Below, piece after piece: positions 41,644 through 49,942 of a stretch of 64,000 nucleotides of DNA; positions within the stretch are counted from its first letter, which is position 1, and each line of letters starts with the position of its first letter. A model generated the notes under the pieces. It was given only the letters and a program-made list of their open reading frames with translations, searched no databases and was not told where the DNA came from. Source of the DNA: Arthrobacter sp. HY1533 (lineage in GTDB: Bacteria; Actinomycetota; Actinomycetes; Actinomycetales; Micrococcaceae); the NCBI RefSeq assembly GCF_027568515.1, contig NZ_JANKZF010000001.1:62001-126000 (forward strand). Reading direction: 5' to 3'. The translations under genes were made by a program, and so were the position numbers.

Positions 41644-43989
41644 CTACTTGCTGCGGAGTGTGTAGGCGCCCTCGGCACAGGCAGCCAGCTGCCAGCCCCC
41701 GGGGACCTGCGTTGCCTTGATGTCCGTAACCCCGGTGCCTTCCACCGCGGGCTGGGCCGATCCCGGTATCCACATCTTCAGGCCACAGTTGCGTGCCGTC
41801 GTGGTTCCGGCCAGCTGGAATGCCGGCCCCTGGGCGGCCAGGGAGGTGAGCTTGCCGGGCGTACGCATGGGATAGGCACGGCTCAGGTGGTCCAGGATAA
41901 CCGTTTGCGGTGCAGCGTCACCGCCGGTGGCGCAGTCCTGGACCATGAGCCCGTTGCCCGTGGAGCCCACGCCGTTTTGGGGGTCGCCGCAGGCCTGCTT
42001 CCACACCCAATAGGCGCTACCGAGCATGTGCTGGTCCTCCGTGGCGGCGTAGCGCGCCATGCGGGATTCCACATCCGCAGACTCGCCCCAGTAGCCGTAC
42101 TCGCCGGACCAGAGCGGTGCCCCGTAGCTGTCCGCCACGCGCTGCGCCAGCTGGAACTGGCGTTCCATGCCGACGATGGGCGGGATGCCGAGGTCGCGGT
42201 CCATCGTGATGGATTCGGCGTAAAGGTGCGGGGAGAAGACAATGTTGGGATCGTCCGTGAAACCGGGGATGGGTCCGGTGTCGAAGCCCAGCCCGGACCA
42301 CAGGATGCTCGGCTCGATGAACACCATCTGCGGTGCGCCGGCGGCGCGGATCTCCGTGATGGCCCTGTCAAAGAAGGCGCCCAACTGGTGGGCCGTGGTG
42401 ACGGGGGCCGTTTCGCCGAAGCCGGGCTCATTGAGGAGGTCGAAGCCGGCCACCATGGGCTCGTCCTTGAACTCCCCCGCAAGCTTGCCCCAGGTCTGGG
42501 CCAGCGCTGTTTGGATGCCGTCCGTGTCGAAGTAGAAGTGCTGGAACGCACGGTCGCCGGCGGGTGAGATGTCGCGGCCCGTGAACTGGCAGCGCGGCGC
42601 GCCGTCGGTGATGGTGGCCCATTCGGGCGCCCCGTCATAGCCCCACATGGGCTCGGTTCCGGGCCGGCATGCAACGTCCTCGGGGCTGGGCCCGTTCCAC
42701 CACCCGTCCTGGTGCATGTCCAGCACGGTGTAGATTCCGTGCTGCTTGCCCCACGCCACAGCCTGCTTGATGCGGCCCAGGTACTCGGCGTTGACGGCAC
42801 CGCGCACCGGTTCGAGGGCCGACCACGAAATGTTAAGCCGCACCACGTTGAAACCGTGGGAGGCCATGTCCGAGTAGTCCACTTCCGTGAGGGGGCGGAC
42901 CACGGGAAGTGCGGAGTCGTACTGGTAGAAGTCCACAAGCTGGTTTACATTGGCGCCGCGCAGCAGCACCTGATTGCCGTCGCCGTCGGCAATGATGCTG
43001 CCGTCGGCACGCAGGAAGGGCGCCGGCATGGCGGGCGCGGCCGGATTTTTCGCCCCGTCCACACCTGTTCGTGGCATGATGCCCGGGAGCCCGAGTGAGA
43101 GGACCAGCGCCACCGCACCGGCGGATGCAGTTGCGGCAACCGCCACCCGAGCCGGCAGCGCCACCCGGCGCCTGTCCAGGGCCACGGCCACCAGCCCCAC
43201 CATCCAGCCCGTGCACGCACCAAAGGCGAGTCCGTCGGCCACCGCAACATACAGTGCCATGAGGGGCCAGATGTCGCCGCGGAAGCCGCCGTCGACCATG
43301 AACCCCACAACGCCCTGCACCACACCCACCGCCCCGCCGGCCACGAGTGCCGCGATCCAGCCGCCCAGCACGCCGGGAACCCGGGCGCGGACCAGACGCA
43401 GCGCGGGCAGGGCGCAAACAGCCAGCAGGAGCATCGCCACAAGGCTCGAGGTGAACCCCCTGTCAATGCGGGCCACGGGGATTCCGGGCGCGTAGACCGC
43501 CCCGGTCCACCAGTGTCCGGCCAGCAGCGGCGCGGCAACGGCCAGGACTGCGGCGGGAATCCACAGCGAGCCGGCGTCGTGGCCCACCAGGTTCCGCTGC
43601 CCGCCCAGCCAACGGGTCACGAGAGCCACGATGAGCGCGGCGGGCACGGCCTTGGCGGCCACAAACCCTGCGGCCCAGCCCGCGACGGCCGGGTCCCACG
43701 TCATGGCCAGGCACGCGGCAGCCTGGGCCAGCAACACGGCGAGCACCAGGCCGGCCACGTGGGTCCAGAAGCGGTTTCCGGCCCGGAGCGTGGTCCACCA
43801 CGTCATGGCCAGCAGGACGGGAATGAAGACGAGGTATGGCGCCAGCGGCCACAGGCCAAGGTCAAACCGCAGCTCCGCCCCCTGCCATCCCACCAGGGCC
43901 AGCAGGCCTGTTGGGTCGGCCGCGGCCTGGAGTACCACTAGAAGGACCATGGCGGCGAGGGCAACAGCGGTGCGGCGGACCGGATTCAT
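41644..43989 (-). CDS. Membrane-anchored GH5 glycosidase, endoglycoceramidase-like
   Basis: The 781-residue protein starts MNPVRRTAVALAAM with GGAG upstream (43989). Residues 1-320 contain eight or so hydrophobic spans without a recognised family. Residues 335-720 are a GH5 barrel: 'VLLRGANVNQLVDFY', 'GFNVVRLNISWSALEPVRGA', 'GIYTVLDMHQDGWWNG', acid/base Glu521 in 'FDLLNEPGFGE' and nucleophile Glu630 in 'LWSGEYGYWGES'. A beta-rich C-terminal domain follows. The barrel resembles endoglycoceramidases and related steryl-glucosidases more than cellulases. The catalytic part is predicted to face outward. A polytopic membrane module fused to GH5 is unusual. Confidence 0.85.
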   Translation of the reverse strand: MNPVRRTAVALAAMVLLVVLQAAADPTGLLALVGWQGAELRFDLGLWPLAPYLVFIPVLLAMTWWTTLRAGNRFWTHVAGLVLAVLLAQAAACLAMTWDPAVAGWAAGFVAAKAVPAALIVALVTRWLGGQRNLVGHDAGSLWIPAAVLAVAAPLLAGHWWTGAVYAPGIPVARIDRGFTSSLVAMLLLAVCALPALRLVRARVPGVLGGWIAALVAGGAVGVVQGVVGFMVDGGFRGDIWPLMALYVAVADGLAFGACTGWMVGLVAVALDRRRVALPARVAVAATASAGAVALVLSLGLPGIMPRTGVDGAKNPAAPAMPAPFLRADGSIIADGDGNQVLLRGANVNQLVDFYQYDSALPVVRPLTEVDYSDMASHGFNVVRLNISWSALEPVRGAVNAEYLGRIKQAVAWGKQHGIYTVLDMHQDGWWNGPSPEDVACRPGTEPMWGYDGAPEWATITDGAPRCQFTGRDISPAGDRAFQHFYFDTDGIQTALAQTWGKLAGEFKDEPMVAGFDLLNEPGFGETAPVTTAHQLGAFFDRAITEIRAAGAPQMVFIEPSILWSGLGFDTGPIPGFTDDPNIVFSPHLYAESITMDRDLGIPPIVGMERQFQLAQRVADSYGAPLWSGEYGYWGESADVESRMARYAATEDQHMLGSAYWVWKQACGDPQNGVGSTGNGLMVQDCATGGDAAPQTVILDHLSRAYPMRTPGKLTSLAAQGPAFQLAGTTTARNCGLKMWIPGSAQPAVEGTGVTDIKATQVPGGWQLAACAEGAYTLRSK

Positions 43990-44113
43990 GACACTCCATC
44001 GTGGCAAAAGCGTGGCGGGTTACCCGCCCAGCATCTCCCGCCGCAGGCACCCCGTCAATCCCGAGCGGCAATAGGTTTCCATGCCACTGCCAGCCCCGGA
44101 CGACGTCGGCGCG

Positions 44114-44695
44114 TCAGTTGCGCTTTCCGCGGTCCCTGCGCGGGGCCTGAAGCCAGGGACGGAGCAGCCGCGTGCTCAGCGGCAGGAACAGGTACGTCAT
44201 CATGGGCGTCAGGAGGCAAACGTTCAGGAGCACGGACAGCGGCAGCGGCCAGGAACCGGTCAGGGGGTGCAGCAGGAAGTTGGCCAGCAGGCTCAGCGGG
44301 AAGAAGGGCAGGAAGATGCTGATGGCCTGCTTCCAGCGCGGGGGGACCACGGTTTCCGGGACGCTGATGCGGGAGTCGCCGGGCTGGTCAAACCAGCCCT
44401 CGATGCCGGTGCGGTGTTCCACGCGCGTGATTTCCATGATGCTGCCGGCGCTGTCGATCCACCACTTGCGCTCATCGGAGTCGTCCCAGGCCCGCAGCGA
44501 TTCGGCGTCGGCGAAGCGGTACATGGCGTGCCATTCATCGGAGTCCGGGGCAGTCCGGACCCAACCCGAGCCGAGGTAGCCGGGCCATTCGCGGGCCAGC
44601 TCCTGGCCGGCATGCGCCCAGGCGGCAAACTGGCGGTGGTAGCCGGGCTGCACGGAGCGGGCGATGGAAACGGTGACGGGCTGGGAATTCTGCAC
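44114..44695 (-). CDS. Antibiotic-biosynthesis-monooxygenase-like (ABM) domain protein with membrane C-terminus
   Basis: The 193-residue protein has an N-terminal ferredoxin-like ABM domain ('VTVSIARSVQPGYHRQFAAW', 'WHAMYRFADAESLRAWDDSD') and, after about residue 120, two hydrophobic segments ('ISIFLPFFPLSLLANFLL', 'LPLSVLLNVCLLTPMMTYLF'). ABM-like domains with this tail are known as putative membrane proteins of unknown function. A basic end 'RRDRGKRN' suggests a cytoplasmic C-terminus. Monocistronic. Confidence 0.8.
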   Translation of the reverse strand: MQNSQPVTVSIARSVQPGYHRQFAAWAHAGQELAREWPGYLGSGWVRTAPDSDEWHAMYRFADAESLRAWDDSDERKWWIDSAGSIMEITRVEHRTGIEGWFDQPGDSRISVPETVVPPRWKQAISIFLPFFPLSLLANFLLHPLTGSWPLPLSVLLNVCLLTPMMTYLFLPLSTRLLRPWLQAPRRDRGKRN

Positions 44696-44764
44696 TGCAC
44701 CATGTTAGAGGATATTCGCAAGGGCCGCCCGCATGGCGGACGCGGGCGCCGCAGGGCGCTGACT

Positions 44765-44869
44765 CTAGTGGTGCGTCTTCCCGTATGTTCCGTGCGTGGC
44801 GATCAAGCCCATGATGACCGTGACCAGCACGATGCATCCAATGGCAATGGCAAGCCCCATCATGTCCAT
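44765..44869 (-). CDS. Single-span membrane micropeptide, 34 residues
   Basis: AAGGAG lies nine bases before ATG 44869, opening a 34-residue peptide with one strong membrane segment ('LAIAIGCIVLVTVIMGLIA') and a His-rich end 'THGTYGKTHH'. The strong ribosome site and clean hydrophobic profile support a real gene despite its length. Function unknown; a regulatory or stabilising subunit of some membrane complex is a guess. Confidence 0.5.
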   Translation of the reverse strand: MDMMGLAIAIGCIVLVTVIMGLIATHGTYGKTHH

Positions 44870-44995
44870 GGTGTTCAGCTCCTTGGTACGGGCCGGGTGT
44901 CCGGCTGTTTCCATCATCCACCCGCCGAGGGGGCGTGGCCAGAGCTGTGCGGCCCGGTTATGATCAAGGAAATCCAACAAGGAATGGAGCACCCC

Positions 44996-45367
44996 ATGCA
45001 GCTCGGCGCATTCTCAGTCAGCCTCGCGGTCAAGGACATCAAGGCCTCCGTGGCATTCTACGAAAAACTTGGATTCACCAGCCATGTGGGCGACGTTGCC
45101 CAGAACTGGCTTGTCATGAAGAACGGGGAGGCCGTGGTGGGGCTGTTCCAGGGCATGTTTGAGAAGAACGCGCTCACCTTCAACCCCGGCTGGGACCAAA
45201 ACGCCCAGGCAGTGGCACCCTTCACCGACGTGCGCGAGCTCCAGGCGCAGCTCAAGGCAGACGGTGTCGAGTTCATTGCGGAGGCCGACCCGGACACCAC
45301 CGGTCCGGCGAGCTTCGTCATTGCCGATCCCGACGGCAACCCCGTCATCGTGGACCAGCACGTCTGA
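44996..45367 (+). CDS. VOC-family (glyoxalase/bleomycin-resistance-like) protein
   Basis: From ATG 44996 the product is 123 residues with the paired beta-alpha-beta3 VOC fold: 'SVSLAVKDIKASVAFYEKLG' in the first half and 'PASFVIADPDGNPVIVDQH' in the second, where His/Glu-type metal residues lie. Upstream in-frame ATGs at 44960 and 44984 are possible starts. Substrate unknown; such proteins are often lyases or dioxygenase-like. Followed after 27 bases by a DHFR-like gene. Confidence 0.85.
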   Translation: MQLGAFSVSLAVKDIKASVAFYEKLGFTSHVGDVAQNWLVMKNGEAVVGLFQGMFEKNALTFNPGWDQNAQAVAPFTDVRELQAQLKADGVEFIAEADPDTTGPASFVIADPDGNPVIVDQHV

Positions 45368-45394
45368 CCGGCCGGCCGAGCCAGGAGCACAGCC

Positions 45395-46024
45395 ATGAAA
45401 CTGACCTTGACGGAATTTGTGAGCCTGGACGGCGTCTCCCAGGGGCCCGGTTCGCCGGACGAGGACACGAGCGGCGGCTTCACCGGCGGCGGCTGGTTTG
45501 TCCCCCACATGGACCAGGATTTCATCGACCAGGCCGCCACGTGGCTCCAGGAGGCGGACGCACTCCTGCTGGGCAGGAAAACCTATGACGCGTTCGCCCG
45601 CGACTGGCCGGAAATCACCGACCCGAACGACCCCTTCACGACACTCATGAATGGGCTGCCCAAGTACGTGGCCTCCAACACCCTTGCGGCAGGATCGTGG
45701 AACCCCACCACTGTTCTGTCCGGTGACATTGCCGGCAAGATCCGGGAGCTCAAGGCCGGCCCCGGGCGGGAAATCCAAATCCACGGCAGCTCCATCCTTG
45801 CCCAGTCCCTGCTGGCCGAGGGGCTGATCGACGAGATCCGCCTGGTGGTTGCCCCTGTGGTGGTGGGCAGCGGCCGCAGGCTGTTCCCCGACGGCGTTGC
45901 CCCCTTGGGCCTGCGCCTGATCGGCACCACTGCAACCCCGGGCGGCCTGGCCCTGCACAGCTACCAGGTCACGGGCAGCGCGGGCCACGGCACGTACACG
46001 GGCGTTGGCGACGTCCCTTCCTGA
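45395..46024 (+). CDS. Dihydrofolate-reductase-like / RibD C-terminal-domain protein
   Basis: The 209-residue protein starts 'MKLTLTEFVSLDGVSQGPGS' and has 'LLLGRKTYDAFARDWPEIT', 'KYVASNTL' and 'IQIHGSSILAQSLLAEGLID', the pattern of the RibD-C/DHFR-like family common in actinobacteria. Family members bind NADPH, but physiological substrates are mostly unknown. Probably co-transcribed with the VOC gene. Confidence 0.85.
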   Translation: MKLTLTEFVSLDGVSQGPGSPDEDTSGGFTGGGWFVPHMDQDFIDQAATWLQEADALLLGRKTYDAFARDWPEITDPNDPFTTLMNGLPKYVASNTLAAGSWNPTTVLSGDIAGKIRELKAGPGREIQIHGSSILAQSLLAEGLIDEIRLVVAPVVVGSGRRLFPDGVAPLGLRLIGTTATPGGLALHSYQVTGSAGHGTYTGVGDVPS

Positions 46025-46087
46025 TCCACCACGGCGGTTGCCGGCTGCCAGCACAAGCCACCTCCCGTCGTCGTGCTTGGGCAGGAG

Positions 46088-46993
46088 TCAGTGCAGCCCC
46101 ACACCCAGCGTGGGTTCGGCAGTGGCCGGCGCAGCCACCTTCGGCTCGCGTCGCCCGGTCCGGGTGGCCCCGATGCCGGCCGCGATCACGAGCACGATCC
46201 CGGCGAGGGCAGCCGGGCGCGGCACCTGGCCCAGGACAAACAGGCCGACCACGAGGGCGATGGCCGGTTCCAGGCACATGAGCGTGCCGAAGGCCGCGGC
46301 CGTCAGCCGGCGCAGCGCCAGCAGTTCCAGGCTGAAGGGAATGACCGGCAACAGCAGGGCCAGGGCAAATCCAAGCAGGAGCAGTTGCCAGTCGAGCCGG
46401 GCGATCGTGGCCGGCCCCACCACGAGCGTGGCGGCAATGGCGGCCACGGGCAGGGAGACGGCCAGGGCGCTGATGCCATGGACGGAGTCGCCGGCGCGCT
46501 GGGTCAACAGCACGTAGACGGCCCAGCACGCTGCCGCGCCGAGTGCGAACAGCACACCGGCCAGGTCTGCGGCCCCATGCCACGGCTCCGTCAGGAGAAG
46601 CACGCCCGCTGCCGCGGACAACGCCCACCAGCGGGCCACTCCCCTGCCCTGGATGACGGCGATGGACAGCGGGCCCAGGAACTCAAGGGCGCTGGCCGTG
46701 CCCAGCGGGATGGTTTCCACCGCGAGCATGAAGCACAGGGTCATGCCCGCGGTCGCCACGCCGAGCAGGGCCAGCATCAGGAGGGTCCGGGCAGTGAATT
46801 TGTGGCGCCACGGCCTGGCAATGGCCACGATGATGACGGCAGCCCAGGCCAGGCGCAGCCAGCCCACTCCCTCGGCGCCCAGCTGGCCGGTCAGGCCAAC
46901 CGAGGCGGCAAGGCCCAGCTGCACGCAACACATGGCGGCGAAGGCCATCAGGGTGCCGGTGCCTGCGGAGTTCCTGGTCAAGGGGGATGTCAT
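46088..46993 (-). CDS. EamA/DMT-family exporter, RhtA-like
   Basis: The 301-residue protein has about ten spans in two repeated halves; 'VETIPLGTASALEFLGPLSI' and 'RRLTAAAFGTLMCLEPAIAL' are the RhtA-type repeat signatures. RhtA exports threonine and homoserine; related carriers move other amino acids or metabolites. It is divergent from a LysR gene with a 68-83-base shared control region, the usual arrangement for LysR-regulated exporters. Confidence 0.85.
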   Translation of the reverse strand: MTSPLTRNSAGTGTLMAFAAMCCVQLGLAASVGLTGQLGAEGVGWLRLAWAAVIIVAIARPWRHKFTARTLLMLALLGVATAGMTLCFMLAVETIPLGTASALEFLGPLSIAVIQGRGVARWWALSAAAGVLLLTEPWHGAADLAGVLFALGAAACWAVYVLLTQRAGDSVHGISALAVSLPVAAIAATLVVGPATIARLDWQLLLLGFALALLLPVIPFSLELLALRRLTAAAFGTLMCLEPAIALVVGLFVLGQVPRPAALAGIVLVIAAGIGATRTGRREPKVAAPATAEPTLGVGLH

Positions 46994-47046
46994 TGCCCAA
47001 GTACACCGCGATTCATCTGTCCACGTCCACGTGAGAAATAGGACTA

Positions 47047-47071
47047 TATTGTTCGCAAATCATGGACAATA
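47047..47071. promoter_or_regulatory. Possible LysR binding site between eamA-type gene and lysR
   Basis: TATTGT (47047-47052) and ACAATA (47066-47071) form an interrupted inverted repeat, centred about 65 bases from the exporter start and ending 5 bases before the preferred LysR start. The TATATT at 47045-47050 could be a -10 element. Confidence 0.5.
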
Positions 47072-47076
47072 GACCT

Positions 47077-47970
47077 ATGGAAACCAGGCGGCTGCAATAT
47101 TTGCTGGAACTGTCCCGTGTGGGCTCGATGCGGGCTGTCGCCGAGCAGCTCGGGGCCACCACCTCCACCGTCTCGCAGCAGATTGCCATGCTGGCGGCCG
47201 AAACGGGTGCCCAGTTGCTGGAACCGGACGGCCGGGGTGTCCGCTTGACCCCTGCCGGGCGGAGGCTGGCGGAACACGCCAGGGTGATCCTTGCCGCCGT
47301 GGACGCGGCGCGCCTGGACCTTGACCCCGCGGCCGAGCCCTCGGGCACCGTGCGCGTTGCCGGCTTCGCCACGGCCATCCGCAGGGCGCTCATGCCGGTG
47401 ATCCACGAGCTGGCCCTGGAGCACCCGGCGCTGGACATCGTGGTGTTGGAGCATGAGCCGGCCGAGGCCATGAAGAAGCTGGCTGCGGGCCACATAGACC
47501 TGGCCCTGACCTACGAATACAACCTGGCACCCGAGCCGCCCTGGCCCGGCATTGACACCTTGCAGTTGTGGACCACTCCGTGGGGGCTGGGCGTGCCGGC
47601 GGCCTCTGCACCGCTGGCCGGGGCGGAAGCAAATGCGGCCGGGGTGCTCTCCGCATTCCGCGGCCACGACTGGATCGGCAACTCACGCAACCAGGCCGAC
47701 GAGACCGTGTTGCGGACGTTCGCGGCCATGGCCGGCTTTGAACTGACACTGCGCCACCAGTCCGACAGCCTGGATTTGGTGGAGGACCTCATCGTGGCCG
47801 GGCTTGGCGTGGGGCTGTTGCCGCTGGACAGGCCGCCGGTTCCCGGGGTCTCCATCATTCCGTTGGAGAATCCTGGCCTGCAGCTGCGCGCCTTCGCCAG
47901 GACGGTGCAGGGCCGCAGCTCATGGCCTGCGCTGGCCCTGATCCTGGACAGGCTGGTCCGGGCCGCATGA
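47077..47970 (+). CDS. LysR-family transcriptional regulator
   Basis: From ATG 47077 the product is 297 residues. 'RRLQYLLELSRVGSMRAVAE' and 'GATTSTVSQQIAMLAAETGA' are the LysR HTH, followed by 'RGVRLTPAGRRLAEHARVIL' and a two-lobed effector domain. The METRRLQ start matches the usual LysR N-terminus; an ATG at 47062 adds five residues and would overlap the operator-like repeat. It likely regulates the divergent exporter in response to its substrate. Confidence 0.9.
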   Translation: METRRLQYLLELSRVGSMRAVAEQLGATTSTVSQQIAMLAAETGAQLLEPDGRGVRLTPAGRRLAEHARVILAAVDAARLDLDPAAEPSGTVRVAGFATAIRRALMPVIHELALEHPALDIVVLEHEPAEAMKKLAAGHIDLALTYEYNLAPEPPWPGIDTLQLWTTPWGLGVPAASAPLAGAEANAAGVLSAFRGHDWIGNSRNQADETVLRTFAAMAGFELTLRHQSDSLDLVEDLIVAGLGVGLLPLDRPPVPGVSIIPLENPGLQLRAFARTVQGRSSWPALALILDRLVRAA

Positions 47971-47980
47971 TCCGGACCTG

Positions 47981-49219
47981 CTAGCCCGCGTCCAGGAACG
48001 CCAGGGCGGCAACCACCAGGGCCCGGACGCCCACGGACAAGGTCGGATCGGGCACCGGGGCGAAGAATGGCGAATGGTTGGCCGGAATGTCCCTGTCAAC
48101 CGTTCCCGCAGCAACGGCGGCGGAGTAGGCGGCGGGGTCCGAGCCTCCCAGAAACCAATAGGTGTACGGGGCCCCGAAGGCATCGGGGACGGCGCTGAAA
48201 TCCTCCGAGGCGGTCTGGCGCTGCGCACCCTGCACCGACCGCGGTCCGAAGTGCGCCGCAAATGCTTGGGTCACCGTTTCCGTGGTCCCGGGGTAGTTAC
48301 TGGTCAGCGGGAACTGGTCGTAGTACTCAAAATCGGGTTCACGGGGTGAACCTGCCGCAGCGCATTCGCCCCGGACAATCCGCTCAATGGCCGCCAGGAC
48401 GCGGCGGCGCACGGCGTCGTCATAGCTGCGGATGTTCAGCAGCAAGGTGGCGCGGTCCGGGATGATGTTGGACTTGGTGCCGGCGTTGAGCGCGCCCACC
48501 GTGACCACGGCAAACTCCCCCGGCTTGGTCTCACGCGAGACGATTGTCTGCAGCTTGAGCACGATCGAGGCGGCCAGCACCACGGGATCCACCGACATGT
48601 GCGGCATGGAGCCGTGTGATCCCACGCCGTGGACGGTGACCTTGATGGAGTCGGCGGCCGAAAGGACCGGGCCTGCCGCCGTGGCCAGGGTTCCGGCCGG
48701 CAGTGGCATGACGTGCTGGCCCAGTACGACGCCGGGGCGGGGCACCTTGTCTGCCAAGCCGTCCCCAACCATGGCCCGGGCACCGCCGCCAGCCTCCTCC
48801 GCGGGTTGGAACAGGGCGATGAACGTCCCCCGCCATGCGCTCCTGGCCTGCCCCATGAGCTTGGCTGCTCCGAGCAGGGCCGTGACGTGGACGTCGTGCC
48901 CGCAGGCGTGCATGACCCCGTCGGATTGGGAGGCGTAGGGCAGGCCCGTGGCCTCGGTGACGGGCAGGGCATCCATGTCGGCGCGCGCCATGGCCACAGG
49001 GCCGCTGCCATTGGCCAAAACTCCCACCACGCCGGTGCCGCCAATGTGCTGCACCGCGAAGCCGAACCGGCCAAGCGCCTCCGCCACCATCTCGGAGGTG
49101 GCATGCTCCTGGAAGCTCAGCTCAGGGTGCGCGTGCAGCTGCCTGTACGTTTCGCCAAGCCAGTCCAGTTCATTTTCCAGCCCTGCGAGGACGGATTCCT
49201 CCACCGCTGAACGGTCCAC
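47981..49219 (-). CDS. M20-family amidohydrolase
   Basis: The 412-residue enzyme starts at GTG with GGGAG upstream. 'LHAHPELSFQEHAT', 'VAMARADMDALPVTEATGLP', 'HACGHDVHVTALLGAAKLM', 'LFQPAEEAGGGARAMV' and 'TASEDFSAVPDAFGAPYTYW' are the M20/IlvH-HipO motifs, supplying the Cys/His/Glu metal ligands and catalytic Glu. Members hydrolyse N-acyl amino acids, hippurate or auxin conjugates; the exact substrate is unknown. Cytoplasmic and monocistronic, convergent with lysR. Confidence 0.92.
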   Translation of the reverse strand: MDRSAVEESVLAGLENELDWLGETYRQLHAHPELSFQEHATSEMVAEALGRFGFAVQHIGGTGVVGVLANGSGPVAMARADMDALPVTEATGLPYASQSDGVMHACGHDVHVTALLGAAKLMGQARSAWRGTFIALFQPAEEAGGGARAMVGDGLADKVPRPGVVLGQHVMPLPAGTLATAAGPVLSAADSIKVTVHGVGSHGSMPHMSVDPVVLAASIVLKLQTIVSRETKPGEFAVVTVGALNAGTKSNIIPDRATLLLNIRSYDDAVRRRVLAAIERIVRGECAAAGSPREPDFEYYDQFPLTSNYPGTTETVTQAFAAHFGPRSVQGAQRQTASEDFSAVPDAFGAPYTYWFLGGSDPAAYSAAVAAGTVDRDIPANHSPFFAPVPDPTLSVGVRALVVAALAFLDAG

Positions 49220-49324
49220 GCCACCACTCCCTTTCCCGCCGGCGGCCGGCCGGCCCGCTTGCTGACGAGTTCCACCCTAGACCCCGTTGCCTTGCGTGCA
49301 CTGGGCGGCCGCTAGGCTGTTGCC

Positions 49325-49942
49325 ATGAAACGTACGACGGCGGTCCTGCTGGCGGCAGGTGCCGGGACCAGACTAGGGCTGGGCCCCAAGGCCTTGCTGC
49401 CATTCCGTGACGGCACTCTTCTGGCCCACGCGGCCCGGCAGCTGCTGGACGGAGGGTGTTCCGAGGTGGTCGTGGTGGTTGGCGCCGGTGCCGCCGAGGT
49501 GCGGGCCACTCCCCTGCCGCCGGCCTGCAGTTTTGTGGAGAACCCGCGTTGGGGCGAAGGAATGGGCAGTTCCTTCGCCGCAGGGGTCGCCGCTGCCGGC
49601 GGCGGACAGGTTCTCGTGGCGCTCGTGGACCAGCCCGGAATGACGTCGAAACTCGTGGCTCGGCTGCTGAACAGTCAACAGCCCGGGCGAATCACGGCCG
49701 CGGGCTACGCCAACGCGTTTGGGGCCCATGGTGACGGATCCCTGCGGCGAGGAAATCCGGTGCTGTTCCCGGCAGACCTTGCGGCTGCGGCTGCCGACTC
49801 AGCCACGGGTGATTCCGGGGCACGGGAGTATCTCGCGGCCCACCGGGACCTGGTGGACGTGGTGGACTGCTCAGACCTTGGCGACGGGGCCGACGTCGAC
49901 ACCCCCGCCGACCTCCATCTTTTGGAAGGCCACCCCGCATGA
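49325..49942 (+). CDS. MobA/MocA-like nucleotidyltransferase (molybdopterin cytidylyltransferase-type)
   Basis: The 205-residue protein has the nucleotidyltransferase signature 'VLLAAGAGTRLGLGPKALLP', then 'NPRWGEGMGSSFAAGVAAA' and 'VALVDQPGM', the pattern of MocA/CoxC-like enzymes that attach CMP to molybdopterin or of related sugar/cofactor cytidylyltransferases. No molybdenum hydroxylase genes are in the window, so the acceptor is uncertain. The stop overlaps the next ATG (ATGA). Confidence 0.8.
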   Translation: MKRTTAVLLAAGAGTRLGLGPKALLPFRDGTLLAHAARQLLDGGCSEVVVVVGAGAAEVRATPLPPACSFVENPRWGEGMGSSFAAGVAAAGGGQVLVALVDQPGMTSKLVARLLNSQQPGRITAAGYANAFGAHGDGSLRRGNPVLFPADLAAAAADSATGDSGAREYLAAHRDLVDVVDCSDLGDGADVDTPADLHLLEGHPA

